From Zopfochytrium polystomum (lineage: Eukaryota; Chytridiomycota; Chytridiomycetes; Chytridiales; Chytridiaceae), in NCBI GenBank assembly GCA_025765615.1, contig JAIVFJ010000070.1:124001-188000 (forward strand): a stretch of 64,000 nt of DNA, in the 5' to 3' direction. Of the stretch, positions 18,746 to 30,595 are shown one piece after another (the stretch's first letter is position 1; every line of letters starts with the position of its first letter). The position numbers and the translations under genes are program-made. The notes below the pieces were generated by a model that saw only the letters and a list, made by a program, of their open reading frames with translations, ran no database searches and was not told the DNA's origin.

Positions 18746-19682
18746 TTAGTGGTGATGGTGAGGATCTTTTTGGTACTTCAGCCCGCAGTAGCCTGCACGC
18801 GACGAGGAAAATAACAATAAATCAGCTCGCCGAAAACAATTCGAGTTTGATGCACGCCTGGGAAGCTCACCGCAAGCGATGGGAGAACCTTCGTCCTAAG
18901 GGAAAGCAAGACGTTAGAAAGTACAGTCTTTGACGGCGAAAAGTGGCCTCACCAAATTAATGTACACTTTGGGATGACCCAGAGCGCCTCCACCTGAAAA
19001 TGTTTTTCATCGTCAATTCCGATTGTTTTTGCTGGAGCTCACGATCGACACTGACCTCCATCGCAGGCGACCTTCCGGCCTTTGACCAGGGTCGGCGGCA
19101 GTGCGTTGATAAACTCGATCGCGGCAGGCGGGTTGGGCTGTTTACGTTACGGATCCATCGAAATTACCGATCAGTCGAAGAGGGAACAAATACAATCATC
19201 CGTGCAAGTGATCACGAATCTACCTGGAAGTCAAAGTTCGTCTGCTCGAACCTGGGAAGAAAAAAAAAAAAAAAAAAAAGAGGCGCCAACAGATCAGTCT
19301 AGTCCAAGAAAACCAGCACTCCTTCCCGATCCCCGGTCTCGGCCGGATGCCGCCGAGGACCCGTGCTCCCCCCCCCCAAAAAAAAGCCAACAACAACGCG
19401 AAACCTTGGGCCAGTCATGGCGTCCTTGCGCAGCTGCTGGTGCTTGCTCCACGCGGCGGGGTGGTTTGGGGCCTGCGGCAGGGCGCTGGGCAAGGTGGGC
19501 AGGCCGGAGGCCGTCGTCGTCGTAGAGGCGGTGCTGGCGGCGGTGGCGGTCGCAGCAGCAGCAGCAGCAGCCGTAGCAGCCGCTACGTCGGCGGATTGGG
19601 TCGAGAGGAGGCGGCGGCGGCTGCCGATGATGGCGCCGCGCGATGCGCGCGATACTGCGGAGCTTGTCGACCGAAGCATCAT
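18746..19682 (-). CDS. NDUFS6: NADH:ubiquinone oxidoreductase iron-sulfur subunit 6 (complex I zinc subunit)
   Basis: Six exons (19682-19405, 19251-19224, 19137-19056, 18993-18953, 18895-18871, 18792-18746) give 166 residues with correct phases. The N-terminus (SRRRLLSTQ plus Ala/Thr tracts) is a mitochondrial presequence. The C-terminus is the CHCC zinc motif of the family: VACDGGGGALGHPKVYI then ACGYCGLKY. The subunit binds zinc in the matrix arm of complex I. The protein ends in four His residues encoded naturally. Intron 1 carries an 18-base T run before CCCAG. The start lies 128 bp from that of the divergent DHHC gene. Confidence 0.95.
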
Positions 19683-19810
19683 TCGTGTTCCTCCAATTTT
19701 ATGTATTTTCCTTCCTGGTCGCAGAGTGGGGTCAATTGCTGCAATCGAGTTTGATAATCACGTGACTCGGGACGTTTTTCAGGACAAACTCGCGCTCCTC
19801 ATATGAAATT

Positions 19811-20959
19811 ATGGCTAGGCGGAACGGCTTTTCGCGACCGCTTCACCCGCGCCAGCTGTTCCTCTACGTACACTTCCTGTTCGCCTCAGTCTTGCTTTTC
19901 GCAGTCTATCCCACCGCAGTGCTGCCCTACCTGCTGTCCAACGCCGCTGCCAACGGAGTGCTGGCCGTGTCCGGCTGCGCAGCGCTGTGCTTGGCCGTGT
20001 CCGCTGTTCTCCTTACGGCCAGCGACCCAAGGGACCCCGGGGCAGCTCCACAAGCAGTGCCAGGAGCGCAGGTGACTTCATTCCATCCGACTGCCGCGGA
20101 GTTGTAATCGAGCTCGAAGGCCGATGATTTGGAACGTTCAGCTTTACCGGAGCAGCATCTGCCTGATGCTTTCGGCAGCAGCCAGCAAAATCCGGACAAC
20201 AAATTCTGCCTGATATGCCAGATTTTAGTGTAAATAACTATTCCTCAACTTCACTATTCCACTGACTGCCTCCCGCGGGAAAAACATTTATATCAAGGCA
20301 TCAGTCATCGCTGCACTGCCGCTACTGCGATAAATGCGTTTCACGAATGGATCATCACTGCTTTTTCGTAAATAACTGCATAGGCAAGCGAAATTACAGG
20401 TCAAGCACAGAGGGAAAGTAGGCACCAATTGTAAACTTTATCCCACTTCCACACAACAGAACTTTCATCGCGACCCTTGTTGCGTTCCTCACATACATCG
20501 GAACTCACGCGGCGTTGTCGCTCTGTGGATTCGTAGGATCCTGGCTGCAGCCACCGTGCTGCACTTCAGGTCTCCTTCTTGTCTTCACTATGTATGGGCC
20601 ATCGTCCCTCGAGTGACCTTCTATCCTAGGCATCATCAGTCGCACTGCATGCCGAGCGGTAACCGGACTATCTTTCATTGTCGAAATTCCGTTGTCTTTG
20701 TTTGCCATTGATCTAATACGACTGCATATTTTCCTCTGTGAGTGCCTTGTTGGATTGCATTGGCGTCCTTACTCATTAGAAGGAAAAAGACTTTAAGGGC
20801 ATGACGACGCTTCAGTATTCTAAGCATTTGGCCCAAAAGGGCAAGTCCATCAAGTGGCTGCGATGGGTAACATTCATCAAGGCAAGGCTAGTTGGTAGCT
20901 AACATAGCCATTCTCTTCTGTAGAAAAAATCGAAACCCCCAGTAGCTCCCGACAAATGA
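19811..20959 (+). CDS. DHHC-type protein S-palmitoyltransferase
   Basis: The N-terminal exon (19811-20071) has two hydrophobic segments. Further exons (20120-20229, 20298-20399, 20460-about 20568 and others) add the cysteine-rich domain: FCLICQ, then [16 protein letters not shown], then [13 protein letters not shown] is the acyl-accepting active site; the enzyme transfers palmitate to cysteines of membrane-associated proteins. More hydrophobic segments follow (about 20460-20560 and 20640-20750), then [10 protein letters not shown], comparable to the conserved TTxE motif, and a Lys-rich tail. The junction near 20750-20780 does not join in phase with ordinary sites (see findings), so that part of the model is uncertain. 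Confidence 0.85.
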
Positions 20960-21006
20960 ATATAAATTAGTTACACTTGATACAGCTGATGAAAATGAAT
21001 AACGCG

Positions 21007-22370
21007 CTAGCGAATCGATTGGTTTGATTTCTGTTGATAACGGAGATACGCTTCTCGAAGGTGGTCTGGAGTGAGAGCTCCTGTTTCACCCCAGTCTGAC
21101 ATCACTTCCAGTGCTGTGAATTTGGTTGGGAATGAGAGATCGTAGCCAGAGACTTCGCAGGCAAACCTACCGAGAGCAACAATTTCGCCCACAAATATTT
21201 TGGCGCTTCCGGCCACTGCAATACAGATTTTTGGAGAGGGATTCTGCATCCCTAAAATGTTCTGCAGGACCTGTGTTAAGGAGAAAATATTCATTGCTGG
21301 GCTTCGCCGAAAAGCCACGTTTCCTCAAGATACCTTTTTTATAACTCCTTTCGAAAGCTTCGATCGCCGTGAGGCTTCGAATCGATGCAGCTCATCTTGG
21401 GTGAAAGTTTCGATAAGTCCTCTGGGAACAACGAGGCAGATTTTCAGTTTAAGTTTGGTCACTCTGGAACGAAGCTGACACACCTCATTGCGTCTCGCTC
21501 TTCATCGGTTGGTGGCTGGATCACCAAATCGAGCTCCTCATCCTCGTCCCCATCGTCTTCCGGCTCTCCATCCTTTTTGTCGTCTTCCTCGTCCTCAGCA
21601 GCCTCCGGTCCCTCCTCCAGCTCAAGCAAAACACCCGAAAAGTCGTCGACGTCCCCCGGAGCAGGCGCATTCATCGCCAAGACGGGCGGGGCGGCTCGAA
21701 TCTCCATCAATGCCGTTTGGGGAAGGATCGCGCCCAACGCGCTTGAAGGATCCACACCACCAGGAAACTGGCCCAAGGCTGCGTTGCCTCGGCCCCGACC
21801 GCGACCTCGCCCCCGACCTCGACCTCGGCCTCTCCCCGATGGAGTCATCAGACCGAACAACGCGGCATCCATCCCGTTCATTCCATGAGCCAAACCGGCA
21901 CCGGCCCCCGAACTCGAGCCTCCCAAAGCGTTCGACGGCAACGCCATCATCAGCGGAGCGCCACCGCCCGCGTTCAACGGATTGAGCGCGCCGCCGGCTG
22001 CCGGTCCCGCAAAGCCAAGCGGCGACTGATGCTGCAGAGAACTAGCCGATGGTCCAGAAAGCGAGCCGGACGAGCTGGACGGCGTGCCAATCAAGCTGTA
22101 CGGTGTGGCGGCGGCGGCGCCAGGGCCGCGGATGCTCGGGCCAACGGCAGGGCCCCCCGACCCAGCCACACCCGCACCAGCACCTCCTCCGCCAGCGGCT
22201 GCCGCAGCTGCTGCTGCCGCGGCAGCGGCGGCCGCACCTCCGCGGCCGCTGCCTCTGGGTCGTCCCCGCGTTCCCCTTGTGGCGGTGGGACCCGCTGTTC
22301 CTCTCGGTCGACGCGGGCCTCGGGAACCCCTTCCGCGCACGGGCCTGGGTGGGGGCGCCGAGGGATCCAT
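21007..22370 (-). CDS. TAF11: TFIID subunit TAF11
   Basis: Exons 22370-21484, 21421-21334, 21270-21171 and 21113-21007 join in phase to 393 residues. The histone-fold domain is clear: FTQDELHRFEASRRSKL, then KICIAVAGSAKIFVGEIV, then DWGETGALTPDHLREAY. TAF11 pairs with TAF13 in TFIID near TATA-binding protein. The N-terminal 280 residues are disordered: Arg/Gly-rich start, polyAla, polyGly, an Arg-Gly run of about nine repeats, then a long acidic stretch. The last intron (GTAGGT...TTCACAG) interrupts the histone fold. The start is 129 bp from RRP15 on the other strand. Confidence 0.93.
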
Positions 22371-22499
22371 GTCTTTTTCTCTCTTTTCTTTCTTCTTTCT
22401 TTCTTTCTTTCTTTCTTGTTTTTTTGCTTGTTTCCTCAACTCTCTCTCTCTCTCCCAGCGTTCCTCTGCGCGTCGGGTAAGCGAGGTCAGCAGCACGTC
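22371..22499. promoter_or_regulatory. Shared promoter of TAF11 and RRP15
   Basis: Only 129 bp separate the two divergent start codons. The interval is T/C-rich, with a TTTC tetranucleotide tract (about 22385-22425) and a CT run (22440-22455). Confidence 0.6.
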
Positions 22500-22922
22500 A
22501 TGAAGCGGACGCAAAAGAGCGGCGGCTCCTCAGCGTTGAAGAAGGTAAAGGTGGCAAAGGGGGAAAAGGTGGCGAAGGTGGCAAACGGCAAGGATCGGAG
22601 TGTGGCCGCCGCTGCAAAGGCCGATGCAAGCAAGGTCGCCGCCGCAGAACCACACTTCACGACGGAGGACGCGAAGGCTACGAGTGAAAACGGGGAAGAT
22701 AATGAAAACACCACCGACGAGCAGCCACCTCTGGAGGATCACGGAGCTCCAACAGGAGAGGAAACCGCCGTCGATGCTGGAGGCGCCGAGAGCCCCAACG
22801 AGATCAAGGACGGGGAAGGTGCCGACGGTGACAGCGGTGGCGAAGACGGGCAAGATGGTGGAGACAGTGACAGTGATGTTGGGTCAGACGACGGTGCTGA
22901 GGATATCGAAATGGAGGGCCTG

Positions 22923-22954
<32 letters not shown>

Positions 22955-23742
22955 CCACGACGCCGATGACACCCACGGGGGAAAGACAAAGCTGGGGTCG
23001 GCAATGGCACGAATTCTGTCGCAGAGCGATGGGAGAGTCGTTCAGGTGAATCCCTTCGGCAAATCTATCGTCGGCTTCTAACTGCATTGCAAACGTAGCG
23101 ACCAATCCTTGCAAAACACAAGTCGATTGAACATCAGCTGGATGAAGAAAAGCTGGAGCTGCGAGCTCGGAAAGCGTTGGCCGCAGAGCGGAAGAAGCGA
23201 GACGACCTTGCTCGGGTTTTCCCGCAAATAGCGGCAAATGACTTTGAAAAAAGGCTGCGAAAGGTCGCGACTCGTGGAGGTGGGCTCAACTTCTTGCTAG
23301 TCTGCTGTACTGAAAACGCGTTCAGTGGTTAAACTGTTTAATGCGATTCGAACAACGCAAAAGTCTGTTGACGTTGTGAAGCAAGACGGCGTTCAAAAGA
23401 ATGCAAGCAAAGGTAAAAACGATGTTTTGCGTGTTTGAGCGACTTGCTAAAAGATTGCACGCAGTTACGGGCGTAGCAAAGGGCAGCTTCCTTCAAATGA
23501 TTCGCGAGTCTGGAGAGAAAGCAAACCCAAGCGGAGTCGATTCCCAATCAAAAGCAAAAGTCGGAGAATCCGGCGGTCCCACCAACGGAGGGGAGGCTAC
23601 TGCCGCTGCTGCGGTAAAAGGAAGCGGCGGGAAGAGCGGCACGGCCTCGGAAGGCGTTGCATGGACAAGAGATGACTACCTAAATGAGGAGGCGACCGCC
23701 CTGCAGAAAAAGAGCGGAGCATGGGACTTAGACTCTGATTAA
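22500..23742 (+). CDS. RRP15: RRP15-like ribosome biogenesis protein
   Basis: Exons 22500-23045, 23123-23279, 23326-23412 and 23465-23742 give 355 residues. The N-terminus is Lys/Ala-rich, then acidic with an Asp run (DDDDDDDDDD). The family core is KLGSAMARIL, EEKLELRARKALA, then LRKVATRGVVKLFNAIR and SFLQMIRESG. RRP15 acts in the nucleolus in processing of large-subunit pre-rRNA (family knowledge). The first ATG lies next to the shared promoter with TAF11. Confidence 0.88.
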
Positions 23743-24268
23743 CGCCTTAAATACAATAATTATTGGTTACATTGTATAATGTAGCATGCCCGTTGTTATT
23801 ATTTGGCGCAGAAAGGAGAAGAAACCGTAGTTGATGCCACAGCAGCGGGGTGTGTTTACTGTGTTGACGAGAATTCGAAAAAAAAAAAGCGGAGGTGAGA
23901 AAAAGACACTCTGACGGACCCATCCGACCGACCGATCGTTGGAATCGTGGGGCGCCCGAGAACACCGCCACCCCCTCTGTCGACCTGCCCGCGCGAACGC
24001 ACTGTCCCGCCCGCCCGCCCGCCCGCCCGCCAGCCACGCAGCCAGCCAGCGAGCGATCGAGCCCGACCCAGCCTGCGGGACTTCGGATCCGATCCTCATT
24101 TCCTTTTTGCTACAGCTGAAGTAGCTTATTTGGGTGCCAGAAGGGAAGGGACGGACAGCCACCTGTTCGCGAACCGGGTCGACCACGAACGGAAGAAGAA
24201 GAAGGATTGCCTCCGTTACTCGTGCTCTGATTGGAGGCTTCCAAATCGACCGTCCATTTCGAAAAAAA
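23743..24268. other. Intergenic region between RRP15 and the Zn2Cys6 gene
   Basis: No gene seen. Contains an A run (23878-23888) and a CCCG tetranucleotide repeat (about 24005-24040). The last 150 bp are probably the promoter and leader of the transcription factor gene. Confidence 0.4.
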
Positions 24269-26889
24269 ATGAGTGGTCTAAGCAGGCGTTGGTACGTGAG
24301 GTGTACTTGTTCGAGTGTCATTGATCGTCGACGGAAATAGGTCATGCGAGCCATGCCGAAGGAGGAAGTTGAAGTGCGACGGTTCCAGACCATCGTGCAG
24401 CCAGTGCTGCAAGAAAAACTTGGATTGTGTCTATCTTGGAACAAGAATGCGCATTGACGAGGAGTTGGAGGATAGGTATAAGGCTGAACTGGAACGCCTA
24501 CGCCTCAAAAGGATGGCATTGATGACTCAAAAGTCGAACTTGTATTATCTCCCTGGTCAGTTTTGTCCATGAGCCTAGTTCACCAACCCACCTCATTCTT
24601 CCGCACCAGTCACACCGCCGAAACAGGATGTATTTGATTTTATGAAAGGAATGTCATTGAATTCGGAGCCGTTGAATTTGGAATTGGAGGCCCGCAACTT
24701 TCCAGTTCTTCGACCTGGCGCGCACGAGACCGAAGAGAGCATGCTGATCGACAGCTTTTTCGGCATAAAACCATCCCTATCAAGTTTCGTTCACAAAAGA
24801 ACCTACTTACGGAATTATAAGACTCTCCCGTCGTTCTTGAGGTAAAGCAGTTCTGTCCGGAAACCGAAAGATAGGGTTTTAAAGGCCTCGAAGGCTTGCC
24901 GTTTGCGCAGCGGGAGCAACCATCCCTTTTGAAACCAATATGCCTCCCAGCGACGCCCAATGGTACATTGACCATAGCGTACGGCTTTTGAATCAAGGCC
25001 TTCATCGGCCTGGCATCGAATGCGTCCAAGCTCTACTCATTTTGGCCACCACAGCCTCCTGTAAGCGAGAAACCCATTCGCCAGTCGCCTCTTCATTTAC
25101 CAATTGTTCCAACCTAGGTGCCGGAGAGAAGAAACAAGCGCTTCTAAATATGGATGCTGCCATCAATCTGGTACAACGCTCCTAAGCTGCGCGTTTTCCA
25201 ACAATTTTCCTTGTAGGCATTAATATTGCGGTTGAATATTGACCCTGACAATGATCCGGATGTTGCCAACTTAAATTCGATCGAGAAAGAGACTCGCCGA
25301 AGATGCTGGTGGCAGTGTTTTGTGTTTGACCAAAGTAAGTTGCATCGCAACGAGCTTTGAAAACGTTAAGCTTGGCTGTTTCTGCAGTGATGACGGCGGT
25401 TTCTTACTCTGAGCCGATTTTGAAACGAGGAATGTCAACGGTGAAACCTCTTGCAAAAGAATCCTTGTGGATGAGCTCGAAGCCTCCAGAGTCGCTGCAA
25501 GCGGCATTCGAAGCACCACGCACCGCGAACGACAACGCTATGAACTGGCATATTCAACTGACTGAGATATACAGTAGAATTTTCCTTTGCGCAGGTCCCG
25601 CCACTGCTGACCCAGGTGACAAAGACCGGGAGGATATTTCGAACCAAGAACATCAACTCGAGCTGGAACTGAAAAGTCTCTGGAACAGGGTACCGAAATG
25701 CTATTGGCAATGCGACTCGAATGAGGGGTTGATAGAGGTGATGCATGACGATCCGGACCACTGGGGATTAATGATGGCTTTGTTTTTCGGTTTCCATGGC
25801 TGCATGTGTCTAATCATGCGGCGGAAAGCCATGCGATACCTCCGCGATCTTGCCTTGGGCTTATATCCTACACCGAATTCGTCGTCCACTCCTTTGCTTG
25901 ACCAAGGACAACGTGAAAACGAGGCTGCGTTCGTCCAGTCTGTTGCTTCCGCCCGCGCAATGGCAGAACTCATTGCCTTGCTTGTTCGCTCAAACGCCTT
26001 CCTGCATCACATGCCGCACTTCACGATGTTCTTTTGTTTACAAGGCGCCATGACTCTACTGCTTATAGACGAAGCTGCGATCCCCGATGTTATGTCTGCT
26101 GCGCTAGCGGAGGCGCCTTGGCCGTTCCCTTGGATAGACATCAACGACGAGTCTTTAAAGCAGCATCAACAGGGCGGAATCTTCGCGGCCCAAAACGGCT
26201 CCTCGAGCGTCGATACCAAATCTCTGATTGAGGAGTACCTAAGCTTGCTAAAAATGATGAAATCGACACGGAAAGTGGCCAACGCCTTGTACTTGTTTAT
26301 GATTAAAATTCAGAGCGGCGACTGGGCTTTTCTGAGCGAAGTCCACGAGAACCCGTCCATGCTCTTCGCCGGCACCGACAAAGCCGACGACGGTGCTGAC
26401 ACGCTCTTTGCCAACTCCGAGCGGGAGATGAAAATGTTGGACCGCAGCAGCATCGAGGACCTGAACGCAAAAGTGAGAGTTCTCTGGTCGCGGCGAATCG
26501 AGCTGTTTGGGCAGATTATTCGAAGATACATCAAGGACGTTCGCGAGGCGAAAGAAATCGGATTTTCATTGTCGCTCGTACCGGCTTTAGGCGAGGTAGA
26601 GCAGACTGCGAACAGCGGTCGACCCCCCCTGCTCCTCCCAGCGAGTGTGAGCGGTGCGCCGTCGGAAACCCCGTCACCGGCGGATCCTGCAGTCGGTATG
26701 ATCGCTGAAAACTGGGCGGTTGTGTGGGGTCACCGCCCAGACGAAACGTCGTTTTCAAAGGGCGATCCAAACTTCAACTCGCTCGCGGCCCCCAACCAAC
26801 CGATTGGTGGCAGTGTCGATCTTGCGGCTGGAGCGGTCGACGACGACACAATGATGTTGCTTAATTGGCTTGTCTCAGCCGATTCGTAG
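24269..26889 (+). CDS. Zn2Cys6 fungal transcription factor
   Basis: Seven exons: 24269-24291, 24341-24555, 24610-24841, about 24897-25060, 25118-25170, 25217-25334 and 25388-26889. The binuclear zinc cluster is CEPCRRRKLKCDG...CSQCCKKNLDCVY, followed by a short coiled-coil linker (EELEDRYKAELERLRLKR). The fungal-specific regulatory domain follows (FLRLAVCAAGATIPF; GIECVQALLILATTAS; ETRRRCWWQCFVFDQ). The protein should bind CGG-type half-sites in the nucleus; its targets are unknown. The acceptor of exon 4 is ambiguous between two AAG sites 9 bp apart, both in frame. This family is almost confined to fungi, which supports the host assignment. Confidence 0.92.
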
Positions 26890-27327
26890 GAGTGCTTTGG
26901 ACGCAATTGTTGCTCACTGGCGACACGGGGGGGTGTTTTGTAGCAAGCTGAATAAGTTATGAAGATAGCAATCTTGTTGCCTTGAGTAAGGCTGTGTTGC
27001 TTTGTGCGGCGTTTCAGCGTCCTTGCAGGATTTCCTTGCGGAACCCGTGCGCTTGCTCCACCTGGCCTTGCTTTCCTGCTGGTTCTTCTCAGCCGCACGC
27101 CGTCCTATTACCAAATTAAAGTGTGGGAAGCGCAGTCTGCGTTCAAAGCCTTGTTATCTTTTGTTCTTGTTTCAACCGCCCGCAGCACCACGGAAAAGCC
27201 CTTCCAGCGCAATCTTAGCAGAAAAAAGCGAGGTTCATTTACACAGTGGTCGTTTCTGAAAATTTTCCATCGAGGCTGCATGGGTGCGCCCCTCCCCAAG
27301 CTCAACCTCACGAGGTGCGTAACTTTT
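26890..27327. other. Convergent 3' flanks
   Basis: Between the end of the Zn2Cys6 gene (+) and the end of the acyl-CoA synthetase gene (-). No coding signal or repeat worth naming was found. Confidence 0.5.
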
Positions 27328-30076
27328 CTAAGCCTCTCCGCGCGCGTTGCCCACGCCTCTCGCGGCGAGGTCCTTGGCCCACTCGCGCAGGTCGACCTTC
27401 CTGACCTTTCCGGACGCCGTCTTTGGCAGGTCCGCGTCGACGCCGTCCTCGCCCAGCCACCACACCCAGTCCGGCGCGGACTGCGGCGACAGCTCCTCCT
27501 TGACGTGACGGCGCACGGCGGCGCGCGTCAGCCGCTTCCCGTCGGCGCCGTGCGCGCGGCCGACAAACACGCCGACGGCCTCGCCCATCCTGGCGTCGGG
27601 CACCGCGACGGCGGCGCTCTGCGCCACGCCGGGCAGCTCGTCGACGCAGTTCTCAATCATCACGGGGAACAGGTTCTCCCCGCCGCGGATGATCACGTCC
27701 TTGCACCGCCCAACCACCCGCAGGTACCCTTCCTCGTCCATCACCCCCATGTCCCCCGTCCGCATCCACACCACGCCCGGGTCCGCCGCGTGCTCCTGCA
27801 GCACCTCCCGCGTCCGAGCCGCGTCGCCCCAGTACCCTTGCATCACGACGTACCCCGCCGTGCAGATCTCCCCCGGCGTGCCGACCGGCAGCGGCGCGCC
27901 GACGGTGTGGTCGTCCGGGTCGACGATCTTGGCGTGGCAGTGCGGGTACACGCGCCCGACCGTCTCGCACCGCCGCGCGAGCGGCGCGTCCACGTCGCAC
28001 CCAAACGTCACCGGCGACGTCTCGGTCATCCCGTACACCACCGTCTGCTCGCGGCTGCCAATGTCCGACGTGATCCGGTGCATCAGCTCGATCGGGACAG
28101 TGCTGCCGCTCGTCAGTCCCGTGCGAAGGCTGCTGAGGTCGAATTTTTCAAAGGGCTCCACACCCGCGGGCCACGCCGGGGCCGGGCTGCGCGTGTCTCC
28201 CCCGACAGCGGCTGTGGCGGCTGCCGATGCCGCCAGCGCCATGTCGTCGAGGACTTCGAGCTCTGCAATGAAGTGCGCGGGCACGCCGTGCAGCACTGTG
28301 CAGCGCTCCTCGTGCACTGAGCGCAGCACGCGGACTGGGTCGAATCCCTCGGCCGAGTACACGACGGCTGTTTTTTTTTTATTTTTTTTTTTTCCAAGGA
28401 AGGTGGGTTAGCCGTATTGAGTTTCAAAGTTCGAGGTGCTAACAAGATAAAGGAGAGAGATAGGAGAATCAACACCCACATGCGCCGTGTGACCAGGCCG
28501 CCAAGTTTCCGAGGGTTAGACCGAAGCAATCTGTTCCCACCGATTCGAGGTTATATTAACATATTGGGAGAAAGAATCGGGCCACAGGCAGGGTAACTCA
28601 CGGAACAGCGGTGGAACATTGCAGAGAATATCCGAAGGGGTCAAGCGAAGCGTTCGGCCAATGGCGATGGCCTGGTGTGTGTGTGTGGTCGGTGTGTTGA
28701 TGGAATAGGTCAGGAAAACAAGCAAGAGGGCGGCAAAGAGAGTAAAATAAAAAGCGAATGCAAACTCACATTATTGAGGAGGTTTCTCGAGGTCAGAGCA
28801 ATTGCTTTCGGTCGACCTGATTCGTTTCGTTTCGTTGAACAGCCAAGAAGACGACAATGATAAACGACAAGTTGATAAAAGCAGCTTCGAAAAACCCCGA
28901 ATCCCCGCGCTCACCAGTGGTCCCGCTGCTCAGCTGCAAGTTGATGACCTTGAGCGGGTCAATCTCGTCCCACGTGACGTGCTTCCTACCCGCCGCCGCC
29001 GCCACGCCCTCGGCCAGGACGTCGCGGTAGTCGGTCGCCTTGCCGTGGAGCGCAGCGAGCGCCTCGGCAAACGACAGGCCCTGGCGCGCCTGCACTGAGC
29101 TGCTTTCCCAGCGCGCGGGGCGCGCCGACAGGTTGTCGACGAGCACGATGGATCGGAGCGACGGCACGTTTTCGTCCTGCAACCGCTGGCGCAGGGGCGC
29201 CGACTTTGCCGACGACGGGGACGACGCGGCGAGGCTCGGCAGCATGGTGTTGAGGGCGCGGAGGTAGTCGCTGGAGCGCAGTCCAGGCACGACAAAGAGC
29301 ACCTCGACGGCGACCTGGTTCAGCGCCTGCTGCAGCTCCTTTGTCGAGTAAGACGGGTTCAGCGTGATCAGGATGGCGCCGAGCTTGGCCGTCGCCCACT
29401 GCAGCGCGGCGTAGGCCGAGTTGTTCATCATCAGCACGCCCACCACGGTGCCCTGCCCGACACCCGCGGCGCGGAGGCCGGCCGCGAGCGCGGAAATGTG
29501 GGTGTCCATGTCGGCGTAGGTCCAGCGGAGACACGACGACGAGGAAGACGGGTGGCCGAGGAGACCGGAGACTGCGTGCTGCGCGGGGGGCTCGTGCTTG
29601 CAGACCAGCGCCGGTCGGTCGCCGTGCTGCTGCACGAGACTGTCCCAGAACGACGCCAGCGACTGCTCGGACAGCGGCTCATCGGTGGGGCCGGACACGC
29701 GGGAGAGGAGCTGGCCGGCGGCGTTTCGCGCGGTAGGATAGACGCGAAAGCCGCCGCCGGTTGCTCCGCCAAACGACGATGAGGATGACCAGAATGCGGC
29801 GGCGGCGGCTGTTCGGGATGCCTGATGCGGGTGGCGAGCGGCAGCAAGGCCGAAGCCAACAGCAGCGGTGGCTGCTGCTGCTGGTCTTGCAAGGAAAAGA
29901 GCGTTGGGATTTTTCAACGACGTCGATCGCGAGGTGGATGTCGACAACGTGCGAAGACGGGAAGCGGTGGTGGTGGTGGTGGTGGTGGTGGTGGTGGTGG
30001 TCTCGGCGGTTGTAAGGAAACCACCACCACCACCACCACCACCACGCAAGCGACGGGCGGTCAGCAGCAGTATCAT
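27328..30076 (-). CDS. ACSF2: Acyl-CoA synthetase, ACSF2-like (probably mitochondrial)
   Basis: Exons 30076-28915, 28816-28770, 28671-28602, 28530-28480 and 28367-27328 join in phase to 789 residues. AMP-binding motif I is SSGTTGRPKAIALT, split by intron 1. Further motifs are PPLFHCFGL, VVYGMTETSP, TGDMGVMDEEGYLRVVGR and the C-terminal PKTASGKVRKVDLR, whose Lys is catalytic. The reaction is fatty acid + ATP + CoA to acyl-CoA + AMP + PPi. The N-terminus has polyGly, polyThr and basic/Ser-rich stretches (RLRTLSTSTSRS) consistent with a mitochondrial presequence. The extended N-terminus and low-complexity tracts make it longer than usual for the family. ATG 30076 was chosen because the upstream frame is a homopolymer-rich leader. 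Confidence 0.9.
29967..30043. repeat. Facing GGT and CCA triplet arrays in the synthetase first exon
   Basis: About eleven GGT units (29969-30001) are followed after some 20 bp by about eight CCA units (30020-30043), the reverse complement. On the coding strand they encode polyGly and polyThr. Together they form a long inverted repeat able to fold into a hairpin. Confidence 0.9.
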
Positions 30077-30595
30077 CCTATCCTGTGGGCTGCTGCTGCT
30101 GCTGCTGCTGTTGCTGCTGTGTGCACGTGGTCTGAAGAAGAGGAGCAAGAAGAAGAAGAAGAAGAAGAAGAAGAAGAAGAAGAAGCAGGAGAGGGAGGTG
30201 CGGAAGCGGCTACTCGGACTGCGCGATAAGGAGTGAAGGTCCCCGATGACAAATGAGGAAGGAGGGGCAAAGATTGTTTTCATGTTCAGATGTTCAGGCG
30301 GACTGCGGAGGAATGTATTCACCCGTTGTTTATGTGTGTGTGTGTCTTCGAATACATATGGGGATCGATCGATCCGATCCCATCATCCATCACGTGCCGT
30401 CGTCGGGCCGCGAAAAACAAAAAACACAAAACAAGAAACAGCCTAAATAAAAAAAAAAAAGTGCCACCCGCAACACGTGACGAAACGCGAGTGTTGCCAG
30501 TTCCAACGCACAACCCAGTTTTTTCTTTTCTTTTCATGTGTTGTCCAGAACGACAGAGGGAGAGAGAGAGAGAGAGAAAAAAAAGGAAAGTCAAA
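30077..30595. other. Upstream region of the acyl-CoA synthetase gene
   Basis: Contains a CTG run (30091-30115), an AAG run (about 30143-30186), a GT run (30335-30347) and a GA run (30558-30578). It serves as promoter and leader of the minus-strand synthetase and 3' flank of the next gene. No other gene was seen. Confidence 0.4.

Noticed and set aside
27004..28320. 438-residue plus-strand open frame opposite the acyl-CoA synthetase
   Set aside because: It is the GC-rich antisense shadow of well-supported exons 27328-28367; its Arg/His/Pro/Val-rich translation shows no domain.
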